Both the position numbers and the translations under genes were made by a program. Source: Spirochaetales bacterium (GTDB lineage: Bacteria; Spirochaetota; Spirochaetia; JAGLYY01). Taken from it: DNA of 32,022 nucleotides. Position 1 is the stretch's first letter; each line of letters starts with the position of its first letter. The notes beneath the pieces are model-generated. The model searched no databases, was not told the origin of the DNA, and worked only from the letters and a program-made list of their open reading frames with translations. Below are positions 23,190 through 32,022 of the stretch, piece by piece. The DNA is taken from positions 1 through 32,022 of the forward strand of contig JAGLYY010000030.1 in NCBI GenBank assembly GCA_023131935.1. Reading direction: 5' to 3'.

Positions 23190-24131
23190 ATGAAACTTCC
23201 CAGGAGCCGTTATACCTTTTCTGCAAACCGAAAAGACCGTCGCCGAAGGATCTTCCGGACGATCATGTATAGCTGTTTAGCCCTGGCAGGAGTTATTGCG
23301 GGTATTGTTTTCATTCGCGCTCAGCCGTTGAGTCATTTGAGTGAAAAAAGTGATGATGACTACCATGCTCTCTGGGTTGACGAACAATATGCAAAAATAA
23401 TTGAAATCTCAGAAGAGGTGCTGTCGGAGGACCCTCTGGATTTAACCTCCCTTGTCCTGAATGGATTCGCGAATTTCTATCTTGGCACCGAGCAGTTTTC
23501 CCTTGAAGATAAAATACCTCTCTTTGATGAAGCTATTCTTTCGTTGAGAAAAGCCCTTGTAATAGGTGCAGGCCCTTTTTACGGAAAAGTTCAATACACC
23601 CTTGGGAAAGCGTACTTTCACAAGGGAAAATACTACCTTGATCTCGCGATATTATACCTTGAGGAATCTCTAAAAAAGGGGTATACAGGAGAAGATACAT
23701 TTAAGTATCTTGGGCTTATATATTCGGAACTTGGGAATTACGAAAGAGGAGTTGAATTCTTTCAAAAAGCTGTAGGGGATAATCCATCAGATATTCTTTA
23801 CCTGACCCTTGCTCAGAGCTATTACCAGCTTGAAGATTATGAGAAAGCTGAAGAATATCTTATTAAGACTTTGAATCGAAGACCAGATTTTACCATAGAG
23901 CAGAAAAGCCGATTTCTTCTCGGGAGGATTTATCTGGATCAGGACGAATACTTAAAAGCGGAAGATCAGTACAGTCTGATTTTGAAAATAAATCCGCAGT
24001 CAGCGGATGCTCATTACTATCTGGGGGAAATATTCAATAAGTTGAATGATATATTTAATGCTCGCGCGGAATGGAGAAAGGCATGGGAAATCGATCCCAA
24101 TCATCATGGAGCTTTGTTGAGACTTTATTAG
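23190..24131 (+). CDS. Membrane-anchored TPR protein
   Basis: A 313-residue protein with a basic N-terminus (NRKDRRRRIFR), one membrane segment (about residues 25-43) and a periplasmic array of tetratricopeptide repeats, for example YTLGKAYFHKGKYYLDLAIL, LGLIYSELGNYERGVEFFQK and YYLGEIFNKLNDIFNARAEW. Such proteins are scaffolds; its fixed place just before mreB suggests a role in elongation or envelope assembly, which is inference. Start ATG at 23190 has only a distant GAAGG, so translation initiation may be weak. It lies 27 nt after rnpB and 18 nt before mreB. Confidence 0.82.
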   Translation: MKLPRSRYTFSANRKDRRRRIFRTIMYSCLALAGVIAGIVFIRAQPLSHLSEKSDDDYHALWVDEQYAKIIEISEEVLSEDPLDLTSLVLNGFANFYLGTEQFSLEDKIPLFDEAILSLRKALVIGAGPFYGKVQYTLGKAYFHKGKYYLDLAILYLEESLKKGYTGEDTFKYLGLIYSELGNYERGVEFFQKAVGDNPSDILYLTLAQSYYQLEDYEKAEEYLIKTLNRRPDFTIEQKSRFLLGRIYLDQDEYLKAEDQYSLILKINPQSADAHYYLGEIFNKLNDIFNARAEWRKAWEIDPNHHGALLRLY

Positions 24132-24149
24132 AAGTATTGGAGGTTATTT

Positions 24150-25196
24150 ATGAGGGATGGACGTAAATTTTCTGACGCCTTTTCAACTGATATAGGCATA
24201 GATCTTGGGACATGCAACACCCTTATTTATATACGTGGGAAAGGGATTGTATTATCCGAACCTTCGGTTGTCGCTGTTGAACGTGGTACAAAAAAAGTTG
24301 TGGCCGTCGGAGAAGATGCGAAACGGATGCTCTGGAAAACTCCTGGGGATATTATTGCTATCCGTCCCTTGCGGGATGGGGTAATTGCCGACCTTGAGAC
24401 TACAGAAAAAATGATCCGTCATTTTATTGCAAAGGTCCTTCCAAGACGATGGTTCGTTAAACCCCGAATGGTAATTGGAGTTCCTACATGCATTACCGAG
24501 GTTGAGCGGAGAGCTGTTGAAGAATCTGCCTATAAAGCTGGGGCCCGGGAAGTTAAAGTAATCGAGGAATCCCTCGCGGCTGCCATTGGAGCTAATATCC
24601 CTATATTTGAACCAGCAGGCCATATGATATGTGATGTTGGGGGCGGTACAACCGAGATTTCTGTTATTTCTCTTGGAGGCATGGTTGTAACCAAGGCAAT
24701 TCGTCTTGGGGGCAGCGAGTTTGATGAAGCAATTATTAAACATGTCCGGAGTGTCCACAATTTAATTGTTGGTGAGCAAACCGCGGAAAACCTGAAGATT
24801 TCCATTGGAAACGCTTCTCCCGATAAAAAGATAGAGAAAATGGAGATTAAGGGGACCGATGCGATAACCGGCTTACCTCGAAGGCTTGAGATCGATTCGG
24901 TAGAAGTCCGGGAAGCTCTTCAAGAACCGATTAATGCGGTCATTGAGGAGATCAAGCGGACTCTTGGAGAAACGCCTCCTGAACTCGCCGCGGATATCGT
25001 TGAACGAGGTATAGTAATGACTGGAGGTGGTTCTCTATTAAAAGGACTGCAAAAACTTATCTCAAAGGAAACGGGAGTTCCGGTAATACTTGCGGAGGAT
25101 CCTATGCTCTGTGTTGCTAATGGAGCCGGCATGTACCATGAACATACCAAGGATATGATTAGCCACAAGACAATTTACAACAATATCAACGTGTAG
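24150..25196 (+). CDS. mreB: Rod shape-determining protein MreB
   Basis: Bacterial actin that polymerises along the inner membrane and directs lateral wall synthesis. Of normal length (348 residues), it carries the actin-fold ATP site: [14 protein letters not shown] (phosphate 1, about 14-27), [16 protein letters not shown] (phosphate 2) and [11 protein letters not shown] (adenosine). ATG 24150 has GGAGGTTATTT upstream, an excellent ribosome site. mreC follows 4 nt after the stop. In helical or thin spirochaetes MreB has been linked to body width; in this operon it comes with the full set mreBCD-mrdA-rodA. Confidence 0.98.
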   Translation: MRDGRKFSDAFSTDIGIDLGTCNTLIYIRGKGIVLSEPSVVAVERGTKKVVAVGEDAKRMLWKTPGDIIAIRPLRDGVIADLETTEKMIRHFIAKVLPRRWFVKPRMVIGVPTCITEVERRAVEESAYKAGAREVKVIEESLAAAIGANIPIFEPAGHMICDVGGGTTEISVISLGGMVVTKAIRLGGSEFDEAIIKHVRSVHNLIVGEQTAENLKISIGNASPDKKIEKMEIKGTDAITGLPRRLEIDSVEVREALQEPINAVIEEIKRTLGETPPELAADIVERGIVMTGGGSLLKGLQKLISKETGVPVILAEDPMLCVANGAGMYHEHTKDMISHKTIYNNINV

Positions 25197-25200
25197 ATGT

Positions 25201-26049
25201 ATGCAGGGCGTGAAAAACTTTTTCGCGAAACATCGAAGCGGCTCCACTCTTGGAGCCCTTCTTTGTATTAGCTTTATCATGATCATTATCTCCACCCAGA
25301 GTATCAATTTTCGTCCAAAACAAGTTGGGCTTTCAATATTCTCAACCTTACAAGTCGCCGTTTCCCGGACCGCGAGATTTTTTTCAGATACGGTAAATTC
25401 TATTTCTGAACTCAGAAAACTGAAAAGTGAGTATGAAGAGGTGCGGCGTAGACTGGAAGATTATGAAAACAGGGAGCGGGACTTTGTGGCCATAAGGCAG
25501 GAAAACGATCGGCTTACAGAATTACTGGGTTTTCAGAAACAGGTGAAGTATTCCCATGTTGCCGCGGAGGTAATCGCGAAGGACCCGGGTAATCTTTTCA
25601 GTACCCTTATCATCAATAAAGGAGCTCATAATGGTATCCGGAAAGATATGCCTGTAGTCGCATTTCAGGATGGTTTTCAGGGCCTTGTTGGTAAGATTGT
25701 TGAAGTTGGTCTCTTTTCTTCAGTTATGATGCCGATTTTTGACACCTCAAGTTATATTGGCGGGAGGATCCAGGGATCAAGATATGACGGTCTTGTAAAT
25801 GGTTCAGGAAAAGGGGTTGAACATATTTACATGAAATATGTAGAGAAACGTGCCCGCGAAGATATTCAATACGGTGATCTTGTAGTTACTTCAGGGATGC
25901 GTTCCCTCTATCCCCGGGACATTTATATCGGCCGCGTCAGAGCCATTGGAGCGAAAGAGTGGGAAACCTATCTCGAACTTGAGATAGAACCAATCATTGA
26001 TTTCTCCAGATTAGAATATGTTTTTGTGCTTGATGGAGGCGAAAAATGA
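25201..26049 (+). CDS. mreC: Rod shape-determining protein MreC
   Basis: Bitopic protein that links MreB filaments to PBP2 in the periplasm. A single membrane segment lies at about residues 18-34. A coiled coil follows (about 63-105, ELRKLKSEYEEVRRRLEDYE onward), then the paired beta-barrel domains with the usual GLVGKIVEVGLFSSVMMPIF and QYGDLVVTSGM stretches. Length 282 is normal. Start ATG at 25201 lies 4 nt after mreB and lacks a clear Shine-Dalgarno, so it likely depends on coupling. Its TGA overlaps the mreD ATG (ATGA). Confidence 0.95.
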   Translation: MQGVKNFFAKHRSGSTLGALLCISFIMIIISTQSINFRPKQVGLSIFSTLQVAVSRTARFFSDTVNSISELRKLKSEYEEVRRRLEDYENRERDFVAIRQENDRLTELLGFQKQVKYSHVAAEVIAKDPGNLFSTLIINKGAHNGIRKDMPVVAFQDGFQGLVGKIVEVGLFSSVMMPIFDTSSYIGGRIQGSRYDGLVNGSGKGVEHIYMKYVEKRAREDIQYGDLVVTSGMRSLYPRDIYIGRVRAIGAKEWETYLELEIEPIIDFSRLEYVFVLDGGEK

Positions 26050-26555
26050 ATCAGGCAGGTTTTGTTTTTCATACACTTCTTATCGCTCTATCAGTTATCC
26101 TTCAGTCAACCTTACTGAGGGGAATGGTAATAAGGGGCGCTACTCCCGATATCGCTCTGATTATTCTTGTTTTTTCCGCTCATCACCTTGGAGAATTTCG
26201 ATCACTATTCTCAGGATTTATTTCCGGACTTATTGAAGACTTCCTCAGCCTGTCTCCCCTTGGATTTCATGCGTTTTTAAAGACCCTCATCGGTTATCTA
26301 AACGGTTTATTCAAAGGGAAAATCTTTTTCGATCCTATTTTCATTCCCATGATTGTTGTATTGATTGCGACTACTATTAAAGCAGGTCTTGGATTTCTAC
26401 TTCTCTCTCTTTTCAACCCTGCACAGGCAGCTGGTATTTTTCAGATCTCCTTCTGGATCGAACTTGGGATGAATGTTGTTCTCGCTCCCTTTATCTTCGC
26501 TCTTCTGAAACTCTTTCGGATATTGCGACCTACTGAGAAGGAAGGTTATCGATGA
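26046..26555 (+). CDS. mreD: Rod shape-determining protein MreD
   Basis: Small polytopic inner membrane protein of the elongasome (169 residues, about five membrane segments). The family's GLIEDFLSLSPLGFHAFLKT motif, in which a short GxxxD-type loop precedes 'PLG', is clearly present. The start overlaps mreC by 4 nt and the end overlaps mrdA by 4 nt, so the three genes are translationally chained. Confidence 0.93.
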   Translation: MNQAGFVFHTLLIALSVILQSTLLRGMVIRGATPDIALIILVFSAHHLGEFRSLFSGFISGLIEDFLSLSPLGFHAFLKTLIGYLNGLFKGKIFFDPIFIPMIVVLIATTIKAGLGFLLLSLFNPAQAAGIFQISFWIELGMNVVLAPFIFALLKLFRILRPTEKEGYR

Positions 26556-28399
26556 GAACTGCTCCCGTTGGTGTATGGCAGGGGAGAATTATCTTTATAA
26601 TCGTCTTAGTCATTGTAACTTTTCTGGGTTATGGAACGTACATCTTCAGTCTTCAGGTCATAAACGCAACAGAGTATCAGCAGAAAGCACAACGGGTCGC
26701 CCGAAGGGTAATTCCAATTCCAGCTCAACGGGGGAAGATATATGACAGGTATGCTGAAGTTCCTCTTGTTATGAATATTCCCTCCTTCGCTGTTGATATC
26801 ATTCCCGCGGAAGTGCCTGATGCGGACCGAAATAGAGTATATTCAGATCTGGCGGAAATTCTTGGAATACAAACAGAGGATATCAGGAAAAGTATCCCAC
26901 AAAGATACCACCATCTTTATCAACCGGTAGAGGTTAAGAGCGGGGTCACTTTTGGAACAATCACTGAACTGGCCGAACGGATAAATGATTTTCCAGGAGT
27001 TACCTGGCATAACAAACCAATCCGAAAATATCTTGAAATTGGTCCAATCTCCCATATCCTTGGATACGTTGGGAGAATAACTACCGAAGAATTACAGATC
27101 CTGTATAACAAGGGCTATGATATCAATTCAGCCCTTGGTAAAAGCGGAATTGAGAAACAGTATGATGAAATATTGCGGGGAAAAGATGGAGAAAGATACA
27201 GGACTGTAGATGTCCGGGGACGGAGCGTAGTAGATTCTTCCTCTCTAGACGTTCCTCCGGTGAATGGGAAAAATCTCGTACTTACCATTGACAGCCGTAT
27301 CCAGGCTTTGAGTGAAAAGGCCCTTGGGGAGCGTATTGGCTCTGTGGTTGTACTTAAACCGGCAACTGGAGAGATCCTTGCCCTCGTTTCCTATCCATGG
27401 TTTGACCCGAATCAATTTTATACCGACAAAGCAAAAGAGGTTTTCACCAAATTATCCCTTGATCCCAGTTTCCCTTTTTTGAATAGAGCTATACAATCAA
27501 GTTATGCTCCTGCTTCAACTTTTAAAGTAATCATGACCACCGCTGTATTGGAGGAGGAGGTATTTCCTCTAAACAAAAGGGTAACCTGTACGGGGGAGCT
27601 TCCATACGGGGATAGGATTTTCCATTGCCATCGGAAAGCGGGACATGGAAGCCTGAACTTAGCCGAGGGCCTTGCTGAGTCGTGTAATATATTTTTCTGG
27701 ACAATGGGAAGCGAATATCTGGGAGTTGAAAGGATAACCGAATATGCCCGCCGTTTTGGTCTTGGGGTTCGATCGGGAATTGATATCCCGGGAGAGATTA
27801 AAGGACTGGTACCGAGTCCCCAATGGAAAGAGATTCAGTACAATGTGAAGTGGGTTGGGGGAGACACCATGAACATATCAATCGGTCAGGGTGATCTTCT
27901 CGTATCCCCGATACAGATGGCGAATATGGTTGCTATGGTAGTAAATAGTGGCATCACTTTTGTTCCACACATTCTTAAAGAGGTGAGAGATCCTGTTTCC
28001 GGCGAAGTCCTTGAAACTGTAGAGCCAAAGGTTCTTCAGACTTCAAGCATCAGAAAAGAAACCTTCAAAACGGTACAGGATTATATGAGGGGTGTAGTAA
28101 GCAATGGTACTGCCCGTGTAGTAATCACAACAAAAGCTGTTGATGTGGCCGCGAAGACCGGTACCGGCGAGGTGGGTAGAAACCAGACAGAACAATGGAG
28201 CTCATGGTTTGCGTCCTATGCACCATATAAAACCGACGATCCTGATGAGCAGGTTGTTGTGGCGGTGAATGTAGAGGGAACAAATGAGTGGGAATGGTGG
28301 GCTCCAAAGGCCGCAAACATTATTTTCCAGGGCATTTTTGCAAATCAGACCTATGAAGAGGCTGTGGATGCCTTGAATCTCTGGTACTTAAGAAATTGA
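26552..28399 (+). CDS. mrdA: Penicillin-binding protein 2 (class B transpeptidase)
   Basis: Transpeptidase of the elongasome, cross-linking glycan made by RodA. One membrane anchor (about residues 13-35), then the pedestal domain, where AQRGKIYDRY is the class B box. The transpeptidase domain has all three active-site motifs: Ser322-Thr-Phe-Lys325, Ser377-Cys-Asn379 and Lys535-Thr-Gly. At 615 residues it is full length and should be beta-lactam sensitive. The ATG overlaps the mreD stop by 4 nt. rodA follows 14 nt later. Confidence 0.97.
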   Translation: MRTAPVGVWQGRIIFIIVLVIVTFLGYGTYIFSLQVINATEYQQKAQRVARRVIPIPAQRGKIYDRYAEVPLVMNIPSFAVDIIPAEVPDADRNRVYSDLAEILGIQTEDIRKSIPQRYHHLYQPVEVKSGVTFGTITELAERINDFPGVTWHNKPIRKYLEIGPISHILGYVGRITTEELQILYNKGYDINSALGKSGIEKQYDEILRGKDGERYRTVDVRGRSVVDSSSLDVPPVNGKNLVLTIDSRIQALSEKALGERIGSVVVLKPATGEILALVSYPWFDPNQFYTDKAKEVFTKLSLDPSFPFLNRAIQSSYAPASTFKVIMTTAVLEEEVFPLNKRVTCTGELPYGDRIFHCHRKAGHGSLNLAEGLAESCNIFFWTMGSEYLGVERITEYARRFGLGVRSGIDIPGEIKGLVPSPQWKEIQYNVKWVGGDTMNISIGQGDLLVSPIQMANMVAMVVNSGITFVPHILKEVRDPVSGEVLETVEPKVLQTSSIRKETFKTVQDYMRGVVSNGTARVVITTKAVDVAAKTGTGEVGRNQTEQWSSWFASYAPYKTDDPDEQVVVAVNVEGTNEWEWWAPKAANIIFQGIFANQTYEEAVDALNLWYLRN

Positions 28400-28413
28400 A
28401 TTAGGAGCATCTG

Positions 28414-29718
28414 GTGAGGAATAGACTTTTCTTTGATTTTCCCCTGTTAATCTCCACAGCATCCCTGATGATAATTGGAATTCTTTTTATCTATTCGAGC
28501 GGAGTGACATCGGATGGATGGGTTTTTTCAAATGAATATATAAAGCAAATCATCTGGGCTTTTCTGGGTCTGGGAATTCTTACAGCCCTCCTTTTTTTCG
28601 ATTACAACCGCTATCGGGACCTGTCCTCGAGTCTTTATATCGGGTTTATCCTCTTACTCGTTATTACCCTCCTTATTGGCAAGCGGGTTAATGGTGCCCG
28701 TTCATGGCTGGGTGTCTTCGATTTTGGGATTCAGCCATCTGAATTTACAAAGATTGCTACGATGCTCTTTCTCGCCCATTTTCTGGAAAGTCGGAAAAAT
28801 TCTATTCAAAAATTATCTACATTCAGTATAAGCCTGGGTATTGTTATGTTACCGGTTCTGCTTATCCTAATTCAACCCGATATGGGGACTGCCCTTGTTT
28901 ACCTTCCCATTTTTTTTGTGATGACCCTGGTGGCTGGAGCAAGATTAAGGTATATACTATTTCTCTTCATTGCGGGGATGCTTACAATTTTCATGAGTAT
29001 ATTTCCAGCTTACACTGAAATGCTCCTGCATCGTGATCTTGTTTTTAATGATATAATCAGTAATCCTCAATATATCATGATAGATATTGTTGCCCTTTCT
29101 ATTATTGGTATTATTGCATTCATAGGATACCGGTGGTTAAAAAAAGGCTATTATTACTGGATTATTTATTCGTTGTTGATACTCATATCCAGTTTGTTAG
29201 GGTCCGTTCTTGTCCGAATGGTGCTGAAAGATTATCAGATGACAAGGCTTATCGTCTTTCTCGATCCTGGTGTTGATCCCCAGGGCGCGGGCTGGAATGT
29301 AATACAATCAATTACAGCTGTAGGATCCGGTGGTTTTTCTGGAAAGGGTTTTCTTCAAGGTACTCAGAGTCATTACCGGTTTCTTCCCCAGCAAAGTACT
29401 GACTTCATTTTTTCGATAATCGCAGAGGAGTGGGGATTCCTTGGAAGCATTATTATTCTTCTCCTTTATGGAATAATTCTTATAAGGGGAATGTTTATCC
29501 TTCTGCACTCTAAAGACACCTTTGGGGTTTATGTAGGCTCCGGAATCGTCGCGATGATTTTCTTCCATGTAATTATCAATATTGGCATGGCAATAGGTAT
29601 TATGCCTGTTACCGGTATTCCGCTCATGTTTTTGTCTTACGGCGGGTCATCCCTGTGGACTGGTTTGATTGGGGTAGGTTTGCTATTAAATATCCATCTC
29701 CGCCGTTATTCTTATTAA
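28414..29718 (+). CDS. rodA: Rod shape-determining protein RodA (SEDS glycosyltransferase)
   Basis: Polytopic SEDS-family glycan polymerase that works with PBP2. Conserved segments: GIQPSEFTKIATM, LIQPDMGTALVYLP (catalytic Asp region), VDPQGAGWNVIQS, KGFLQGTQSHYRFLPQQSTDFIF and PLMFLSYGGSSL. GTG at 28414 is the start, with AGGAG 6 nt upstream. At 434 residues it is about 60 longer than enterobacterial RodA. The extra length falls between the LIQPDMG and DPGVDPQGAGW motifs (about residues 195-275) and contains at least one extra hydrophobic pair; this may be typical of spirochaetes. Confidence 0.96.
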   Translation: MRNRLFFDFPLLISTASLMIIGILFIYSSGVTSDGWVFSNEYIKQIIWAFLGLGILTALLFFDYNRYRDLSSSLYIGFILLLVITLLIGKRVNGARSWLGVFDFGIQPSEFTKIATMLFLAHFLESRKNSIQKLSTFSISLGIVMLPVLLILIQPDMGTALVYLPIFFVMTLVAGARLRYILFLFIAGMLTIFMSIFPAYTEMLLHRDLVFNDIISNPQYIMIDIVALSIIGIIAFIGYRWLKKGYYYWIIYSLLILISSLLGSVLVRMVLKDYQMTRLIVFLDPGVDPQGAGWNVIQSITAVGSGGFSGKGFLQGTQSHYRFLPQQSTDFIFSIIAEEWGFLGSIIILLLYGIILIRGMFILLHSKDTFGVYVGSGIVAMIFFHVIINIGMAIGIMPVTGIPLMFLSYGGSSLWTGLIGVGLLLNIHLRRYSY

Positions 29719-29739
29719 TGATTAGGAACTGGTTAATTT

Positions 29740-32022
29740 ATGAATCATATCATTCCGGAACAGGACCTCCACAGTGTCCTCTATCAGGTAAAAAACCCAG
29801 TGCGTTATGTTGGAGGAGAATTCGGGTCTATCAGTAAAAGGAATAGCCAGTCCCTGCAGTTTGTACTTTCCTTCCCCGATCTTTATGAGATCGGAATGTC
29901 TAATACCGCAATAAAACTGCTTTACAGAGATATTAATGAAATACCGGGGATTAATTGCGAACGTGTTTTTGCTCCAGCACCCGATTTTGAAGAAGCACTA
30001 AGGATGAGGTCCTTACCCCTTTATACGCTCGAAACGGGGATACCCCTTTCAGAGTGTGATATCCTGGGATTTAGCATTGGATATGAGCTTTCAGCTACGA
30101 ATATACTAACAATTCTTGATCTGGGTGAGATTCCTGTGTTCCGAAAAGACCGCAGTGGTAATGATCCGATTGTGATAGCAGGCGGTCCAGCGGTTACAAA
30201 CCCGCTTCCCTTTAGTGATTTTCTTGACGGAGTATTCATTGGAGAGATTGAAGGGGATTTTTACCAGGTATTACAGAAAGCCGCAGAAATAAAAAAAGGC
30301 GGGGGCGGTCGGAAGGATATTCTCAATCATCTTTCCACCAGTACCGCTTTTTGGACGCCGGAAGGAGATAACAGGGTTAAACGTGACCTGTGGAACGGTT
30401 TTCACCTTGGAAAATCTCAACGTCCAATTCTTGTCCCCTCCTTTAAAACCGTGCAGGACCATGGGGTGGTTGAGATAATGCGTGGTTGTCCAACCGGCTG
30501 CCGGTTTTGTCATGCCGGGATGTTTTATCGACCTTACCGTCAGAAAGGCTTTGCTCAAATAATCGAAGAGGTGGATTTTCTGGTATACAACTGCGGATAT
30601 CGGGAAATAACTCTCTCTTCCCTCTCAACTGGGGATTATCAGAATGTAGATAAACTTGTGCGGTTGCTGAACCACAGGTATTCAGAAGAGGGAGTTTCTT
30701 TTTCTTTACCTTCTCTGCGGGTAGATTCCTTTACCCTGCCTCTACTTGCGGAAGTCAGCCGTGTTCGAAAAAGCGGTTTAACCTTTGCGGTTGAAACCCC
30801 CCGAAGCTCATGGCAGCGTGGAATAAATAAAGAAGTCTCCATTGAACAAACAATTGAAATCCTCAGAGAAGCAAAGACTATGGGCTGGCGAGTTGCAAAG
30901 TTTTATTTTATGCTTGGTTTGCCTGTATCAAAAGGGGAAGATGAAGTTGATTATATTCTCGATTTTCTCTTCGAAACGTGGCGTAAAACAAAAATCCAAT
31001 TGAATGTAAATATTGGAACCTTCATACCGAAACCGCACACCTCTTTTCAATGGGCAGAGCAGCTTACCGAGCAGGTTTCACTTGATAGAATCATGAGACT
31101 GAAATCCGGTGTAAAAGGAAAACCTATTAAAGTAGGTTATCATGGCCCTTTTTCCTCCTATCTTGAAGGAGTCATATCACGCGGGGATGAACGCGTTGGA
31201 AAGTTGATATATAACGCATGGCGGAGGGGTGCCCGTTTAGATGCCTGGGATGATTATCTGAAACGGGATGATTGGAAAGAGGTATTAGCCTCCGCATCAT
31301 GGGATGTTGAAAAAGAGACCTGCCGGGAACGGAATACCGAAGAGAAATTACCCTGGGACCGAATCACTTTAGGAGTAACCAGAACTTTTTTACAAAGGGA
31401 ATATAAACGATCTTTATCTTCTGAAATGACACCACACTGCTTACCTGAATGTAATCACCATTGTGGAGTCTGCTCTTCGGAAAACAGGGTAGTCGAATCA
31501 GTTGAAAAAGATACTATTGAAAAAGAAACTGCCGGTAAGGGTGATTCTCCTGACAGATGGTGGAGGATCCTCTTTGCTTTTGAAAAAAAGGGGAAAGCAG
31601 TCTACCTGTCTCATATCAGCCTGATGGGTGTTATTGAGCGCTCGCTGCTCAGGGCAGGAGTAAAGGTTCGGTATTCAAAGGGATTTAACCCGAAACCGAA
31701 ACTGGAATTTGCTCAGCCTCTGTCACTTGGGATTGGATCGATAGGTGAAGTTGCTGCAATTGAAATCATAAACTTTCAGGAAGTAAAAATATTTATTTCC
31801 AGGATGAACGAAAATCTTCCTTCGGGACTCAAGATAACAAGAGCAGCTATCAATGAACGAACAGCCGGCGGGCGCAAGCCAAAATCTCTCATGGCTCTCT
31901 ATGGAGGGGCAATTTATCAGGTTTTCCCTAGCAGGGAAAACGGAGAGACCGATTTGAAAGAAAAAATTGAAAAGGCACTGAAAGAACAGGACTACTTTGG
32001 TTCAGTTAAGGTGACGGAAGAA
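29740..32022 (+). CDS. Radical SAM protein (TIGR03960 type) fused to DUF2344 (TIGR03936), cut by window end
   Basis: The visible 761 codons contain no stop; the true 3' end lies outside. The N-terminus (MNHIIPEQDLHSVLYQVKNP) and the FPDLYEIGMSNTAIKLLY stretch form the cobalamin-binding-like domain of TIGR03960. The radical SAM cluster motif is CPTGCRFC (CX3CX2C), at about residues 252-259, followed by HAGMFYRP. A second Cys/His cluster (CLPECNHHCGVC) lies at about 567-578. After a charged linker, WWRILFAFEKKGKAVYLSHI opens the DUF2344 domain, with YSKGFNPKPKLEFAQPLSLG. These two domains are often neighbouring genes or a fusion, and in other genomes lie upstream of rng and rplU. Function is unknown. 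ATG 29740 lies 21 nt after rodA. Confidence 0.9.
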   Translation, partial: MNHIIPEQDLHSVLYQVKNPVRYVGGEFGSISKRNSQSLQFVLSFPDLYEIGMSNTAIKLLYRDINEIPGINCERVFAPAPDFEEALRMRSLPLYTLETGIPLSECDILGFSIGYELSATNILTILDLGEIPVFRKDRSGNDPIVIAGGPAVTNPLPFSDFLDGVFIGEIEGDFYQVLQKAAEIKKGGGGRKDILNHLSTSTAFWTPEGDNRVKRDLWNGFHLGKSQRPILVPSFKTVQDHGVVEIMRGCPTGCRFCHAGMFYRPYRQKGFAQIIEEVDFLVYNCGYREITLSSLSTGDYQNVDKLVRLLNHRYSEEGVSFSLPSLRVDSFTLPLLAEVSRVRKSGLTFAVETPRSSWQRGINKEVSIEQTIEILREAKTMGWRVAKFYFMLGLPVSKGEDEVDYILDFLFETWRKTKIQLNVNIGTFIPKPHTSFQWAEQLTEQVSLDRIMRLKSGVKGKPIKVGYHGPFSSYLEGVISRGDERVGKLIYNAWRRGARLDAWDDYLKRDDWKEVLASASWDVEKETCRERNTEEKLPWDRITLGVTRTFLQREYKRSLSSEMTPHCLPECNHHCGVCSSENRVVESVEKDTIEKETAGKGDSPDRWWRILFAFEKKGKAVYLSHISLMGVIERSLLRAGVKVRYSKGFNPKPKLEFAQPLSLGIGSIGEVAAIEIINFQEVKIFISRMNENLPSGLKITRAAINERTAGGRKPKSLMALYGGAIYQVFPSRENGETDLKEKIEKALKEQDYFGSVKVTEE

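Overview
This 32 kb window looks like chromosomal DNA of a spirochaete (Spirochaetota, Spirochaetales-like, probably free-living). The reasons are the gene order mltG-dnaG-rpoD-zinc-ribbon protein-rnpB-TPR protein-mreB-mreC-mreD-mrdA-rodA, which from memory resembles the treponeme arrangement, the many TPR and PEGA proteins, a class A RNase P RNA, and a Gram-negative-type envelope (lipoprotein, Mla/MCE transporter, OmpA-like domain). This is inference from content; no database was searched.

Region 1 (1-7386, minus strand) is an envelope block. Transcription appears to start at a PHP phosphoesterase and run through an Mla-type lipid transport operon (permease, ATPase, MCE protein), a TPR lipoprotein, a LysM-M23 peptidoglycan hydrolase and a PEGA protein. 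It ends at a clear intrinsic terminator just before a class A penicillin-binding protein that has its own promoter and is cut by the window edge. Region 2 (7387-9206, plus) starts from a divergent intergenic region. It holds two tandem cyclic-nucleotide-binding proteins: one fused to TPRs and carrying a G9 tract in its coding sequence, and one classical Crp-like regulator with a DNA-binding domain.

Region 3 (9207-11741) is the accessory part. It contains a long imperfect inverted repeat, tRNA-Thr(CGT), a small DUF5678-like gene overlapping a retropepsin-like protein, a HepT/MntA toxin-antitoxin pair on the minus strand, tRNA-Tyr(GTA) and a strong terminator. Region 4 (11789-32022, plus) is a long co-directional housekeeping block: a YkgJ-type Cys-rich protein, a metallo-beta-lactamase-fold hydrolase, a small unknown protein, a 1332-residue exported protein (barrel-like N-terminus, eight FlgD/Ig-like repeats, OmpA-like C-terminus), then mltG, dnaG, rpoD, a CdsZ-like zinc-ribbon protein, rnpB, a TPR protein, the Rod elongation genes, and a radical SAM/DUF2344 fusion that runs off the end.

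Most of the block serves cell envelope growth: glycan polymerisation (RodA, PBP2, class A PBP), its scaffold (MreBCD), glycan cleavage (MltG, M23 peptidase), outer membrane lipid transport (Mla) and an outer membrane to peptidoglycan tether. These sit beside the replication primase and the main sigma factor. The least ordinary signals are a C-rich-loop hairpin next to a terminator (small-RNA-like), the G9 tract in the cNMP-TPR gene, three promoters whose -10 box lies exactly 6 nt before an ATG (predicted leaderless mRNAs), and an alternating 211-residue super-repeat in the giant envelope protein.
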